Shown piece by piece: positions 1 through 12,420 of a DNA stretch of 64,000 nucleotides; positions within the stretch are counted from its first letter, which is position 1; each line of letters starts with the position of its first letter. Origin of the DNA: Dillenia suffruticosa. Taxonomy: Eukaryota; Streptophyta; Magnoliopsida; Dilleniales; Dilleniaceae. Both the position numbers and the translations under genes were made by a program. The DNA is taken from the NCBI GenBank assembly GCA_033439265.1, contig JAVTVX010000035.1, positions 17,076,001 through 17,140,000 of the forward strand, in the 5' to 3' direction. The notes below the pieces were generated by a model. That model saw only the letters and a list, made by a program, of their open reading frames with translations. It ran no database searches and was not told the DNA's origin.

Positions 1-1193
1 TCTTTTTCTCTCTTCTTTTTTTACTCAAATAGGTTTTCTTTACTCCCAGAGATAATTACTCTCAAATTCACTTTCTCTCTTAAACTTTGATAATTTTAGA
101 GCTCAATAAGATTTACCCTTTGGGATGGTGTAGTGAGGAGGAGGAGGAGGCTATTTTATAACTCCCATGGGAGAGAGAGATGAGGACAAGAGCGAGGTAA
201 CCGGCTGCACATGTACCACTTGCCTCTGCATGTGCAGGCATGTGGGTTATGTAGATCCCGGTAGCAGCCATGTGCATGCGAGCAAGTGCCACGGCGAGCC
301 TCCTAGATGTCCGCCTTGTATCGGTCGGCACATAACCAGTACGCATACTTATGTCCAGCACCTCCACGCAAGTGACCGGGAATTTCGCAAGTGCGAGACG
401 CGTGTGGGGCCCACTTGTGGCCCCTCCCACATCTAATTTTTTTTCTTTTATTTAATTTAGAAAATTTATTTATTTATTTGGAAACGCTTCATGAAATAGA
501 AAATTTTTCTCAAATTAAATATTCACGATTTTATTTTAATTTACAAAATTATCCCCTTTTGAAAATAATTTTCAAAATAGAAAATTTTCAAATTAAATAC
601 TTTATGATCTCTTTGGGAAACTATTTTCTTTCATTTCTTTTTGGACTTTTATGAATATCACAACATGCCAGAATTCTTACAAAATTTAATTTGTGTATTC
701 ATAAAATTCAATTTACAATTGAATTTTATTTTTGAATACTTAACTCTCTTTGTGTTTCAGAGAGTGAAAGTATTATCGATCCTTTGATGATATTTGAACC
801 ATTGTCCATCCATGAGGTACAATAGCCAAAAATATCACTAAATCTTATCTCTTGTGAGTGACACCTAACATTGGATAGTTCATTCTCTATGTATGTGACT
901 TCTTAGGTTCACCACTAGATAACACTGAGACTATCATTAACACTTTTATAAACCTCCTAATATACAATTTCTAAAATACCTCCACATCTCATAAGTTATT
1001 CTAACATAGCATATCATGACTACTATTTAACTAGTAATGAATGATTTTATCACTCGAAAATGCGTAACATGCACTCGAGAGTCACGTTGTTTCAAATTCC
1101 CGATTTGTCTAAAGCCTATGGTTATGGTTGTTATTGGACTATTGACAAATCATGTGCATTCCTCTAATATTGGTTCTCAATTAACAAATTCTC
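1..1193. other. No gene seen; AT-rich intergenic DNA
   Basis: Mostly AT-rich sequence. A G/C-richer island lies at about 165-435 and has open frames of about 90-105 codons on both strands. Neither resembles a known family and neither has a convincing start context, so I treat them as chance frames. No terminal repeats were recognised here. Confidence 0.6.
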
Positions 1194-1316
1194 TATTTTT
1201 TTTGGTACCTTAGATTAGCTACTGATCGGTATCTTAGATTTCACTCCAACTAATTCAGACCGACGAGTTGTGGGACCCACATATGTGGGGGCGGGTCTCC
1301 CAACAAAGCTCTATTA
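1194..1316 (-). repeat. SINE-like relic (partial)
   Basis: A short T run (1194-1202) is followed by a segment sharing 'ctaattcagac' and 'gggtctcccaac' with the better-preserved SINE at 57032-57254, in the same order and orientation. The T run would be the 3' A-tail of a minus-strand element. The promoter-bearing half is missing or too diverged to see, and no target duplication was found. The shared blocks are short, so this could also be unrelated. Confidence 0.4.
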
Positions 1317-2928
1317 CTAACTCTTTTTTAAAGTTTATCTTACGACTTCAATTATTGTGAACTATTTAAAAAGTCATAGGATTTTATCCCTATTTATCAG
1401 AGGAAATAAATCCTATTTTAATAACAAACATATCTCCTACATGCAGCGTCACATTGTACCCATTTGCTCATGCATAGTTAGTATAAAACTAGATACCCAT
1501 AACCCATAATTCCCTATCACCTAAATGTAAGGTAATGAATTGTCTCAAATCAAAAGAACCATATACATTATTTACTATAAAAATGATAATTGAGTGATAT
1601 ATGGTGCTATTGTTATTCTTGCGTCATGTTTAACCTATTTATCATTGATAAATCCATTTTATACATATATTTTGAACTATATTTCATGAGCTTATCATGT
1701 ATTTTTATATTAGTATACAGTTTTTCTATTCAAATTGATTATTTGTATTTTCAAGTTTAAAATTGAGTGAAAATCAATCAAAATACGGAAGAATGTGTAT
1801 CGAAAGAAGAAACTTAAGACATGTCAGAAATTTGTAGCATTGTGAACAAGTATACTATATTGAAGATTTATAAGCTAAGTTTGAAGATAGCACCACAACT
1901 CTTCACTATTTTATCAGATTTAGCTTGTAGATAGGAGAAAAGAAAACCCCTAATTCAGGTCTCGGATCAGAAATTCAGATATATTTATCTGAGGAATCAA
2001 CTTTAGAAATTCATGTCTTGAGTTAAAAACTCCAATTTGTCTGATTCAAATGCCGCCCGAAAGATGGTTTCAAACTCTAAAATTTTCATATTTTGAGGAA
2101 AAGTTAACTCTAATTAATTATAAGATTGGTTGAGCGTTCGTCTGAATATCATTATGAAAACGGGGGTTAATCAACCCAAATGGTTAATACATATTGAAAT
2201 TAGTATTAGAAACTCAATTGATTCAAACCCACTTCTCTCAAGTTTAACCCAATCCATTTCCAATCCTTCATCAGCCCATTCTCAACCGCTACTTTCGAGT
2301 TTAGTACAATCCATTTCCAATGCATCATCAAGCCCATTCTCAAACCCAACTCAAGTCCAAAGCCAAAGCCCACTCAAATCAGGGCCGAGGGATTGCACAA
2401 TTGACCTAGAGTAGTAGGATGCACGTCGAAGAACAGAATCATGGTGATGAGGTTTGTACGGAAGTAATGTCAGAAAAAATAAATAAATAAAACAATCTAG
2501 AGTAAAAAAATATTTCAAAGTCCATCCATTGATTCGACATGCTTTAAAATAAGAGTTTTTAATACTCGAGGGCAAGTACAACCCACAACACTTTACTTTA
2601 AAAATCTTATACCCATTCCATATTTATATAATTTTAAATCAATAATTTTAATTTTGAAATTACGCAATTGTCCTGGGCAAATTTCCAAATAATATGCCTA
2701 CAATTCTCAATAATACAGCGAAACACTTTAACAGTACAATAAATCAAAGAAAATAAACATATTAAATTACGTATAGTTAAAAAAATATAAAAAATAAATA
2801 AATTTTATTAATTTATAGAAACGTGCAACACTATTTCAAATAACCTCGAGTTTGGACGAGTTATGTTTAGAATATTTTTCTAATTTAGGTTGTTTTAACT
2901 TTTTTTTGTTACTTCCGTACAAAGCTCC
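1317..2928. other. No gene seen; AT-rich
   Basis: No long open frame or element ends were recognised, apart from the short duplication at 2229-2342. The 94-codon plus-strand frame at 2130-2414 owes its Ser/Pro/Leu content to that duplication and has no family resemblance that I can see. Confidence 0.55.
2229..2342 (+). repeat. Two-copy imperfect tandem duplication, 57-bp unit
   Basis: Unit one begins at 2229 and unit two at 2286. Both contain 'caatccatttccaat' and 'agcccattctcaa'. Because 57 is divisible by three, the plus-strand frame reads a repeated peptide of the type PLLSS-L-QSISN-SS. This is probably a local slippage duplication; there is no sign that it is translated. Confidence 0.6.
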
Positions 2929-3757
2929 GTGGAGGATGAAGATCTTGGAATCGAACAGAAATTAGAAAAAAAATCTGAAGAATCAAAGGGAAAAATGGAA
3001 AGACATCTAAGCCCTAGGGTTGGGGATTCGAGCATATATGTGCGCAGATAGAGAGGAGTTTTAGTTTTGGCTTCCTGCTTTCTTTTCTTTCAGTTTTGGC
3101 TTGTAATTTCTTGGCCATTCTAGTAGCTTTCTTCAATTTCACCTTCGGAGATTCAAGTTGCCGTTGTTCCGTCCAATTTCATCATCGCTTTTCTCCAATT
3201 GTTCATTCACCGTGGGCCGTCGAACCGTCGATTCGCCTTCGTGTTCTCCTTCGAACGTCTCCAATCGCAGAGTTCATTTCCACCGTCTTCTTCGACTTCC
3301 ATCAGCCGCTGCCGTTTATTCATTGTCACCGTTCAACCCTTCGAGTTCCCCTTTCGTGTTCTTCGACTTCTCCGCCGTTCGCTTCTCTTATCAATTGTTC
3401 AATCGCATTCGAAAGTTCAGGCGTTCATCTTGCATCGAAGCTTCACCACCGTCCAGTCATCGCAGAACTCCACCGTCGAAATTGCCACCATCGTACTCCG
3501 TCATCCTCCTCATCTTCCCTGCTCGATAGTCGAGTCGCCTTCTGCAACTTCAAGTTCTCCGCCGTCCTGGTTCCCATCACCGCCGGAAGTACAACTGTCG
3601 CCGTCGATGAGCATCAGCGACCGAGCGTCTTCTCCTTCGTCTGCCTTCACCAGGATCATCGAATCACTCTGTTTGCATTCTGTTTTCCTTTTTCAATTGA
3701 ATACTCAATTTAAGGACGTGCTTGTTTGCTGAGGTTTTATTTCTCAGTTTTACGCCG
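2929..3757 (+). other. C/T-rich block with overlapping open frames, nature unknown
   Basis: Composition changes sharply here. Within AT-rich surroundings, 3096-3732 is rich in TTC, TCC, CCG and CGTC and keeps three overlapping plus-strand frames open (205, 123 and 177 codons). Their products are Ser/Phe/Pro/Arg-rich and match no domain I know. A leader-like stretch with 'gccctagggttgg' precedes it at about 3010. It could be the first exon or 5' UTR of a host gene, or an end of another LTR element. The old Athila-type element begins right at its 3' edge (3758). Open frames arise easily in stop-poor C/T-rich DNA, so I do not call a CDS. Confidence 0.35.
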
Positions 3758-5096
3758 TGGACGGGTCCATGAAAACCTTCAAATTAACGTCGATTCCCAT
3801 GATGCAAACAATTTGCAGTAATAATGGTATTAAGTCAAATCCCATGAAAAGTAAATTAACTTTAACTTTTTAATTATTATTAAAATAAAATTACAGTTTA
3901 TAAAATAAAATTTTAAATTAAAAATTAATAATCAAAAATTAAAATAAAAAAATAAATAACGCAAAAAATACTAAAAATTAGAGAAAAATTTAATTTACAA
4001 AACTCTAATCCAAAAGTTCATACATTCGATTATTTTACTGATCATGGTTTAAAAAAATTATTATTCATACACTTTAAGTATTTAATTTTAAATTTATCAT
4101 GATAGTCATAATAAATTTTGTATTTTCCAAAATTAATTATCCAAATCATTCAATCAAAATTTATCATTAATCGATCGCACACAATAACATTCCGTATCAA
4201 TATAATGATAATATTAAATTTTGTGAAAACAGTTAAACCAAATACAAATAATCGGGATAGATACAATTATTTAATTTTATTCTATCGATTCTGTAAATTA
4301 AACATGAATATTGGTAAAAGATCCATAAATATAAATAACTTAGTTGCTACTTGTACCATTCATTCATGATAATTATGAATCATTAAAATTCTAGATAGTA
4401 ATAAAAAAAATTAATATTGAATTAAATTGTCAGATTAATCAATACTAATTTTTCATGTAAATAAATCAAGAATTGACAATTACTTGAATTAAAAGAGTAA
4501 GAAATTAAATAAAATATATATCTCATAATGAAAACAATAAAATAAAAATTCCTCTTGAATGAGTAGAAAAACTAGCCACCCATGATGGTGAGTTCTCTGT
4601 GAAAAACTAAAATAAAAAGAAAAGAAAGAAATTTGCTCCTGAAGAAAAGGGGAGGAACACTCAGCAAGCGCCTCCCTTGTTGTGAATAGTACCACCCCCT
4701 TGGAAATTAAATAGCGACGTGATGGACTCTACGTCAATGAGGAGAGTCCTTCTTCTGGTACTTTAGGTCTCCAAGATTCTTCCAATAACACAATAGGGAA
4801 AAAATCCATCAAAATAAGAAAATTAAAAATTTTACTCTTAACAACAATTTTACTTAAAATAAATTTTCTAAAATAAAATCTTCCACTTTTTGGTATTTAT
4901 TTCTTTCCTTTGTAGACCCAAATTTAATGTTTTTAACCATTTAGCTCCAAATTACATCCTTAAACCCATTTTGATCTAATCTTTCAATTTTGATCCCTAA
5001 AAATAAAAAGTCATAAAAAACCATCCATTACAACACTAATCAATCCAAAATCAAATCATAATATAAAAAATAAATATAATATTTTGCACAATATCA
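3758..5096 (-). repeat. 3' LTR of the old Athila-type element
   Basis: About 1.34 kb. It starts on the plus strand at 'tggacggg' and ends at 'atatca', directly followed by a C-rich stretch that is the minus-strand polypurine tract. It aligns along its whole length with 8967-10298, for example in the shared block 'aaattaaaaattaataatc'. Confidence 0.8.
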
Positions 5097-6995
5097 AATT
5101 CTCCCCACCTGACCAATGCTTGTCCTCAAACATTTATTAGATTAATGCTTCACAACCATTCTCTTTTTCACTCATTTCCCTCCAATTCATCTTCAAATAA
5201 TCCTAAATTAACACAGATTGAAAAATTCAAATCAAAATAACAATTCAGAAAGCAAGTGATTATAATATCATAATCTTAAAAGAAAATATAAGTATTCCAT
5301 CAAACTCAATAATCTCGTCAAAATTCAATATATTAAGATCCAATACCCTCACAAAAAATTCACTCTATACACTTAAAGTGTTTAAGGGAATTTATTAATA
5401 ATTTTCAAAATCAAAATATAACATGTCATTACCATAAATTTGCTTATTTATCAAATCTTCACCACTAATTATATGAATTCAAAACAAAAATCCGGGGATC
5501 TTTGCAGAGTTGTAATGTGGTTTGGGTAAAAGTAGAATAATAGGGTAAATGTGATGTGTAATGTATATATAAAAAAAAGTACGTCAAGAATCACAGACCA
5601 TTTTCCCTATCAAACATATTCCATATCATGAAATACAGTCAATCCAAAAGAAAGATACTCCAATCAAAACTATCTCATTCATCAATCAAATAACCACTCA
5701 ATCATACTTTAATCACATGCTTCCTTGATATAAGAACCAAAAACAAGATTAAGCGTAAAAAGAAAGTTATGTATCAATTAATAAGGTTAAATCAAAGAAA
5801 ATGGATATAAACTCAAATGGTTTCATTAGGGGGAATATTATGCATTAGAAGGTCCTTTTTCCGAGAGCTAAAAAGGGTAAAACTAAATGCTCCCATCATA
5901 TTAATACACGAACTCATAGATGTGGTCTCAAAAAATATAACAAAATAAGTTCTAAAATAAACACACTATGATTGATAAACACTCATAAAAAAAAAATAGA
6001 CAAAAAATGATTGTTTACTCTTAAGACTAAAAAACTCACAGAAGTGTTTAATTTTGTATCAATTCTATCACATTTTCATTTAATTCAATCATCAAAATCA
6101 ATAGATACTTAAAACAATTTTTTCCCAAAATAACTAATTACATTTGTCTCTTTCATACATTTCAATTCAAATCAACAATACAAATTAAATCAAAATTATT
6201 ATCGGATAAAAATCAAAAGAGTACGAAATTCGAAAGAAAATTGAGAAAATGACATTGACATGAAAATTCTCCCCCACACCTAAATACTACATTATCCTCA
6301 ATGTATGCAAAAGGTAAAAAATTTAGATACAAAACTAAAACAACTCACAACCAACACATTTTAAACTAGTTTTAGAAAAGCACCTAACACAATAAGATAG
6401 TAAAGAAAAGAAAAATGAAAGATGCTAATCTACGAAGTAGGATAATGAAAAGATGAATAGGAATTAGAGAACTCCCCTAAGGTGATGGCGGAATGGAAGT
6501 TGAAATCCCACAAAGTCGGTGAGTGTTTGAATGTTCCTCTCTAATCGCGTAATCACGCCTTAAACGGAAGACTGCTTCTGCCCGACTTTAGAACTTTATT
6601 TTTGAAAACCACATGATCACACCTTAAAAGGGGGACTGCTTCTCTCCGATTTTGTCTCAATTGCTTTGTCCATCTCTTGACTTGGATAAGTGCAACTGTT
6701 AGAATTTTCCCTCTTAGGCACCTATAAAAATTAAAAGAAGAAACTAATAATACTAATCAAATACTCATAATTAATTAAAAAATCAAATAACAAACTAATC
6801 AAATTCAAGAAAAAAATTTATTGCATTGCCTCCCAACAAGTACAATTGTTTAATGTCTTTATGCTCAACATTCTCCACTTGTTTCTCATCAAGGAGACTT
6901 CAACTTTACTTTGAGAGACTCATATAACTCTCCCTCCATATCTAATTGTGCATTTAATTCAAAATCAATATTATATTTTTCTTCACAAATTTTTT
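5097..6995 (-). other. 3' non-coding interior of the old Athila-type element
   Basis: It begins with the polypurine tract (C-rich on the plus strand), followed by 'gcttgtcctcaa', which recurs at about 15541 and 20347 in the composite. Blocks at about 6270-6310 ('cccccacacctaaat') and 6475 match the region around 16897-17010 of the composite, next to the end of its env-like ORF. A block at 6826 ('ttgcctcccaa') matches the end of pol at about 21128. The element therefore once had the full family layout and has lost the middle. No open frame of note. Confidence 0.65.
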
Positions 6996-7550
6996 ACACA
7001 ATTAAATCAAAAATATCAATAAAACAAATTGATTGACACCCATTTGGGTACTTCTAGGATAAAAAATAATAAATTTAACAATTTCATCGCTGAATTCGAC
7101 GGAGAGAGTATCTTCATCCACATCTATTTTAGTCTTTTTTGTCTTCATGAATAGTCGTCCTAATAGAAGTGGAGTTGAATCTATAATAGTGCTTTCTTTC
7201 ATTTTCAAGATGTAAAAATCAGTTGAAAAATTAATTTGTTAACCTATACCAAAACGTCTTCAACTATCCCCTTTGAGTGAGCATAAGAGTAGTCAGCTAA
7301 CTGAATAACAACTCCAGTTTCTTCATAGCACTATCAATTGCATAAGGCATGATGTTAATAGATGCTCCTAAATCTAGTATGGTATGCTCCATTTTTTTCT
7401 TACCAATAACACAAAGTAAAGTGAATATATCTAGATCCGTATATTTTTCGAGTAGAGTTCTCTTGATGATATTGGACACATTTTCACTTATCTCATCACC
7501 TCTTATTTTCCCTACTTTTTTCTTATATTCTTCCATCTTGGATTGCTCAA
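6996..7550 (-). pseudogene. Aspartic protease relic of the old Athila-type element
   Basis: Minus-strand fragments include LDLGASINIMP, the protease active-site block, and further on a stretch like LLLGR-FMKT-KTKIDVD. Both occur in the same order in the protease part of the composite's pol (active site at about 24703-24717). The relic lies between the gag relic and the 3' non-coding region. No reverse transcriptase follows. It is a fossil and broken. Confidence 0.75.
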
Positions 7551-8059
7551 AGGAAAATGTGGCACAATTATACTAGAAGCATTAAACAAAAAAGATTTGG
7601 ATGTTATCTTGATTAAATTTTCATGCTTGCGTCGATCTTCCTTGTCCATATCCTTCCCTTCATCCACCTTCTTAAATGGAGTGAAGGTTAAATGAAGTTT
7701 TTTTCTCACTTCTCAATATTATTACGCTAACGTTCTCTTTGGAATTTACCACCATTTGTTAGAGTAATTTTTCAGAATTTTGTATCTGTAACCTGTTAAT
7801 TGAGGTTGGTAGTTGGGAAATCTAGTGCTCTAAATTCTGTATACCCATTCTCATTTCCTGTTGAATTTGTTGACTATTAGTTGCGAGAGTTTTTACAATA
7901 TCTTCTAAAGACATACCTGTTAAAAAATTGGGGAGACTATCTTGACTGTCCTCCTTGATTCCCATGGTTCAAATTTGGATGATCTCTCCATCCATGATTA
8001 TAATGATTGGAGAAAGAATCATACGTATATTGAGTTTAACCAGGAAATCCTCCTATAAC

Positions 8060-8890
8060 ATTTACTTGTTGAATAGAATCTTCTTATAAAGTTGGACACA
8101 TATCTGTAAGATATCCTGCAATTAAGCATATGCCATAAACCTTGATTACCTGTATTTGCCCTACAGCCAACTGACGAACCAAACTAGTCAGTTTAGAAAT
8201 TTGATTTTTAATATTTGAGTGATTTATCTCATTGACACGTTTTGTAACTTCATCCACTCTCATTCTAAATTGTTGAGAATTTTCTATCATATTTGAAATC
8301 AATTGTCTGGTTTCTTACGGTGTTTTATTAACCAAACTCCTCCATTGACTGCATCCACCATACTTCTATCCATGGGTAGAAATCTTTCATAAAAATATTG
8401 AATTAAGAGCTGATCTAGTATTTGATGATATGGGCAACTAGTACAAAGTTGTTTGAACCTCTCAAAATATTCATATAATGTCTCTCCACTAAACTGCATG
8501 ATCCCACATATTTCTTTTTTGATGTTGGCAGTCCTAGATGCAGGAAAAATTTCTCTAAAAATAATTTCTGCATTCAATTCCATGTATTTATCGAACTGGG
8601 AGGTAGGTAATATAACCGGTCTTAAGGAAAATGAAAAGGCCCTTAACCTGATTTGTTCCTTGGTCACACCTTGGGGTTTCATACTCAAACAGATAAAATG
8701 GAATACCTTCAAGTGTTTATGTGGATCCTTACCCGGAAGACCACAAAAAATAGGAACTAAATTAATCAAGTTAGATTTGAGTTCAAATGCTACCACAAGA
8801 GCTGGGTATTCAATGCACAAAGATTGTTGGTTCAAAATTGGTGCAGCTAACTTCTTTAAAGTCTTTTAACGATCTGCTATCTTTTCTTTC
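8060..8890 (-). pseudogene. Gag relic of the old Athila-type element
   Basis: Minus-strand fragments match the gag of the composite over the capsid-like region: PGKDPHKHLK, PQGVTKEQIRL, FPASRTANIKKEICGI and GETLYEYFERFKQLC. They sit in the expected place, just inside the 5' LTR and primer-binding site. A trace of the zinc-knuckle region lies near 8090-8150. It is a fossil, broken several times. Confidence 0.85.
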
Positions 8891-8947
8891 TCATTAAAAA
8901 TCAGTAAACAGGTGAAAAGCACAAATTAATAAATTAAAATAGTTCCC

Positions 8948-8964
8948 TGATAATGGTGCCAAAA
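8948..8964 (-). promoter_or_regulatory. Decayed primer-binding site, tRNA-Asp type
   Basis: On the minus strand it reads TGGCACCATTATCAGGG, which resembles TGGCGCCGTTGCCGGGG (complement of the tRNA-Asp 3' end) with mainly C-to-T and G-to-A type differences. It lies 2 bp from the inner edge of the 5' LTR and sets the element's direction. Confidence 0.65.
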
Positions 8965-8966
8965 TT

Positions 8967-10298
8967 TGGACGGGTTTGTCAAAACCCTCAAATTAATATT
9001 GATTCCCCTGATGCAAATAACTTGTAGCAATAGTGGTACCAGGTCAAATCCCACGTGAACTAAATTAACTTAATTTCTTAGTTATTGCTTTTATAAAATT
9101 GAGAGTTTATAAAATAAATTCCTAAATTAAAAATTAATAATCAAAAATTAAAAGACAAATAAACAACGCAAAAATACTAAAAATTAGAAAATAAATTCAA
9201 TTTACCAAACTCTGATCCAAGTGTCTATATATTTGATTGTTTCACTTATCATGAGTTAAAAAAAATATTATTCTTGCAGTTTAAGTATTTAACATTAAAT
9301 TTATCAAGATAACTATAATAAATCTTGTATTTTTCTAAATTAATTAACTAAATCTAGTATCCAATCAAACTTATCATTAATCGATTGGATATGATAGCGT
9401 TCTAGATCAATATAATGATAGCATTAAATTCTATGAGAACAAAATATAAATAATTGGGATAACTGTAATTATTTAATTTTGTTCCATCGATTCCGTAAAT
9501 TAAACATAAATATTGGTAAAAGACTCATAACTATAAATAATCTAATTGAAATTTGTACCATTCATTCATAACAATTACGGATCAGTGAAATCCTTGATAA
9601 TAATAGAAAAATTAATATTGAATTAAATTATCAGGTTAACTAGTACCAATTTTTCATTTAAATAAATCAAGAATCAACAAATATTTGAATTAAAAGTGTA
9701 AGAAATTAAACAAAATACATAAACTCACAGTAAAGACAATCGAATAAAAATTTCCCTTGAATCAGGAAAAAAACTAACCACCCATAATGGTGAGTTTTCT
9801 ATGAAAAACTAAAAGAAAAAGAAAAGAAAAAATTTGCTTTCGAAAAAAAGGGGAGGAACACTCAGCAGTCGCCTCACTTGTTGTGAATAGTGTCGCTCCC
9901 TCTTGGAAATTAAATAGCAACGTGATGCATTCTAGGTCAATGAGGAGAGTTCTTCTTCTAATGCTCTAAGTTTCCAAGATTCTTCCAACAACATAAAAGA
10001 TAAAAGATTTTCCAAAATAGAAAAATTAAGAATTTTACTCTTAATAACAATTTTATTTAAAGTAAATTTCCTAAAATAAAATTTTCACTCTTTGATACTT
10101 CTTCCTTTCCTTTGTAGACCCAAATTTAATGCTTTTAACCATTTAGCTCCAAATTACCTACTTAAACCCACTTCAATTCAATTTTCTAATTTTGATCCCT
10201 AAAAATAAAAAGTCATAAAAAATTATCCATTAAGACACTAACCAATCCAAAATCAAGCTATAATATCAAAAATAAATGTAACATTTTACACATTATTA
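8967..10298 (-). repeat. 5' LTR of the old Athila-type element
   Basis: About 1.33 kb, paired with 3758-5096. On the plus strand it begins 'tggacgggtttgtc' and ends near 'cacattatta'. Its outer flank (10299 on) shows no clear match to the five bases before 3758. Confidence 0.8.
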
Positions 10299-11085
10299 CC
10301 ATGCTTTTATTCTTAGAGTCTAATTTCAGTATCATGTTGTGTCTCATTTTCAAATTTTAATTTTTTTATTTATTCTACTGGATTTTAATCTCATTATTAT
10401 ATTTTTAATTTTAAAAAATAAAACAAAAATTCATAAATATTATTTTTAAGTTTCTAGGGTTAATAGATATTTTCTTATAATTTTAGAGTTAGTAATTTTT
10501 AGTTTTATTTTTATTATTTTATAATTTAGGTTAAGAAATAATTTTAGGATTAATTATTTAATTAAATTTCATTTGTTTATTATTTGATTATTAATAGTCT
10601 TTAATATAAGAAAAAATGGTTACATAACTTTAGGTAATTAATTTATAATAAATTATAAATTAATTAGTTCTTATGTGATCAGTAACTCTATTTACTCAGA
10701 TTCATCACGTCCATCACATAAGTACTCACATGTCTTTAAGCACAAGGCTCACTAGCCCATTTGTAGGGTTTATGGTTTACTTTTAACTAAACCAGTCAAC
10801 AATATAAATAATTTTTGAATTTTAATATCATGTTATAACTCCTATATTACGAATAGTTCTAAATGTTTAAATAAGACTATTGTGCGATTCATGTTTTCAA
10901 TTACGATTTTAATTAAAGCAAAACTATTTTATTCAAATTAGAATTTTATGAATACTATTTTAATTAAATTGGTTACCATTTTCAATTCCACCTTTGCATT
11001 TCTGAGAAACGATGATAGCTATAACAATTAACACAAGTGTAACTCCGATCGAAGATCGGAACTCTCCTTTCTCCGTTCACTGTTA
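10299..11085. other. No gene seen; AT-rich spacer
   Basis: Very AT-rich and without a usable open frame. It lies between the old Athila-type element and the oldest copia gag relic. It may be the decayed leader of that copia element, but nothing in the sequence proves it. Confidence 0.5.
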
Positions 11086-11525
11086 AGAAGGTGATAGCCA
11101 TGCGAAGGAGATTTGGGATAAACTCCATGAGTGCATTTCTCAACCTGATGAAGCAAAGATTTACAATCTACAACATTAACCAAGTACTCTCATGCAAGGT
11201 TTGAACTTGGTGGATGTCTATTTTACTGTGTTGAATGGCATTCTAGAAAAGCTAGGGAACCATCGTCCTCTGGCTCATTTTACATGTGGCAGGGGTAATC
11301 GAGATGCTTTCAAAGATATGTTGGAATACAATAGAAAGACAATGTCTTTAAATTCTTAAATGGTCTTAATGACACCTATCTGGCATATGAAAACTCACAT
11401 GCCCTTTCATCTCTGGACAAGGCCTACTATTCGACCTGAAGAGAAGAAACTCAAAGAACTATTCAAATTCAGATATAGAGTTTCACAGATAAAATAGCTA
11501 TGACCATGGTGAAAGGAAAAGGGAT
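11086..11525 (+). pseudogene. Gag relic of the oldest Ty1/copia element, left piece (fossil)
   Basis: Plus-strand fragments such as EIWDKLHECISQPDEAKIY, VDVYFTVLNGILEKLG and FLNGLNDTYLAYENSHALSS follow the usual copia gag pattern (EIWD-L, YF-KL--LWDEL, FL-GLND-Y--I). The relic stops where the second copia element starts (11526). The next expected piece, a gag tail resembling C-GYPP-FK, reappears right after that element's end at 34540. It is heavily decayed. Confidence 0.75.
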
Positions 11526-11639
11526 TGTTGGTAGTTATCCCCACAGTGGGGCATTTTTTTTTAAATAGGGTTATTGTTTTTAATTAATTACCCGTTAACT
11601 AACTAATAACCAACATAAAAAAAAACCTCCCCAAGGATC

Positions 11640-12406
11640 TGATGTGAACCCGTTGGGTATAAAAACCCTAGAACCCACGAACAAGTTAATTTAACCCAAA
11701 AATCGTCCCAACGAATTATTTGAACCGGTGGAATTTAAAACCTCAACCCTTGCCCTAAAGGAGGAAGAACCTAAGATATATGATCTTAGACCCGTTTCTC
11801 ACTAGATCAAGAACCTTGGTATAAAGATGGAATGAATGACGCCACAATCTAGATGGTTTGAAACCTAGATTGATAAGTTAAAGAACTAAATAAGACTCAT
11901 ATCTTGAATAAGTTCAAAATTCTCAAAAGAACAAGATTTGTGTGAAGAATCCTCACAATTTTATTAATTCTCTCAAAAGTGTTGTTTTACACAATGTATA
12001 ATGACCTATTTATAGTCTAAAGGTAAAAACATAATTAACAACTAAAAATTTAGTAACTCTCTAAACAATAAATAATTAGGAAACTAAAAGTTACAAAAAA
12101 ATAAGAATTAGGAAACTAAATAAATCAAACTATTTTGACCAAGTCTTGCTGCTATTTTCTTCATTTTCGTCCTCTCTTGGTTTTGGGTAGTTTTGGGCCT
12201 TTTATTCTTCCAACTGGGCTTGTATAAGCATAATTGAGGTCCCTTTTGGTTCTTCATTCATTTGGGCTCCAATTTCTTATTGTAAAACCCTCTGAATTAA
12301 GTTATTCAGTACTTTTTTGGACATTTTAACTCGAACTTTTGTTACTGGCCCAACTGGAACTTGAGTTGAATGTTGTAAATTTCTTACAGTCTTGATAATC
12401 ACATCA
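11640..12406 (-). repeat. 3' LTR of the 2-kb non-autonomous element
   Basis: Same length as its partner (767 bp). Read on the minus strand, a short open frame crosses the interior-LTR junction. It includes GDDLGTNRCQEGG and then GPVTK-RVK-SKKVLN, which looks like stretches found near gag starts and polyprotein ends in plant Ty3/gypsy elements (GP-TR-RAK type). It is probably a remnant of the autonomous parent. Confidence 0.85.
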
Positions 12407-12420
12407 TTCCCCCCTTCTTG
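12407..12420 (-). promoter_or_regulatory. Polypurine tract of the 2-kb element
   Basis: On the minus strand it reads CAAGAAGGGGGGAA, directly beside the 3' LTR. This is the expected position and composition for the plus-strand priming site. Confidence 0.8.

Larger units (their letters stand above)
3758..10298 (-). mobile_element. Old, internally deleted Athila-type Ty3/gypsy element (fossil)
   Basis: Two long direct repeats (3758-5096 and 8967-10298) bound a 3.9-kb interior. Just inside the right repeat, on the minus strand, is a decayed primer-binding site of tRNA-Asp type, so the right repeat is the 5' LTR. In minus-strand order the interior has a gag relic, a protease relic and then the 3' non-coding region found in the Athila-type composite at 14-28 kb. 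Reverse transcriptase, RNase H and integrase are absent, so the element is a deletion derivative. The LTRs differ by many substitutions and small gaps, so it is clearly older than the composite. It is broken with multiple breaks, and no convincing target duplication was found. Confidence 0.85.

Noticed and set aside
113-654. Open frames of 87-105 codons on both strands near the left edge
   Set aside because: Overlapping frames with no family resemblance and poor start context; likely chance in a G/C-richer island.
7349-8869. Plus-strand frames opposite the old Athila gag and protease relics
   Set aside because: They are the antisense of recognisable gag and protease sequence on the minus strand.
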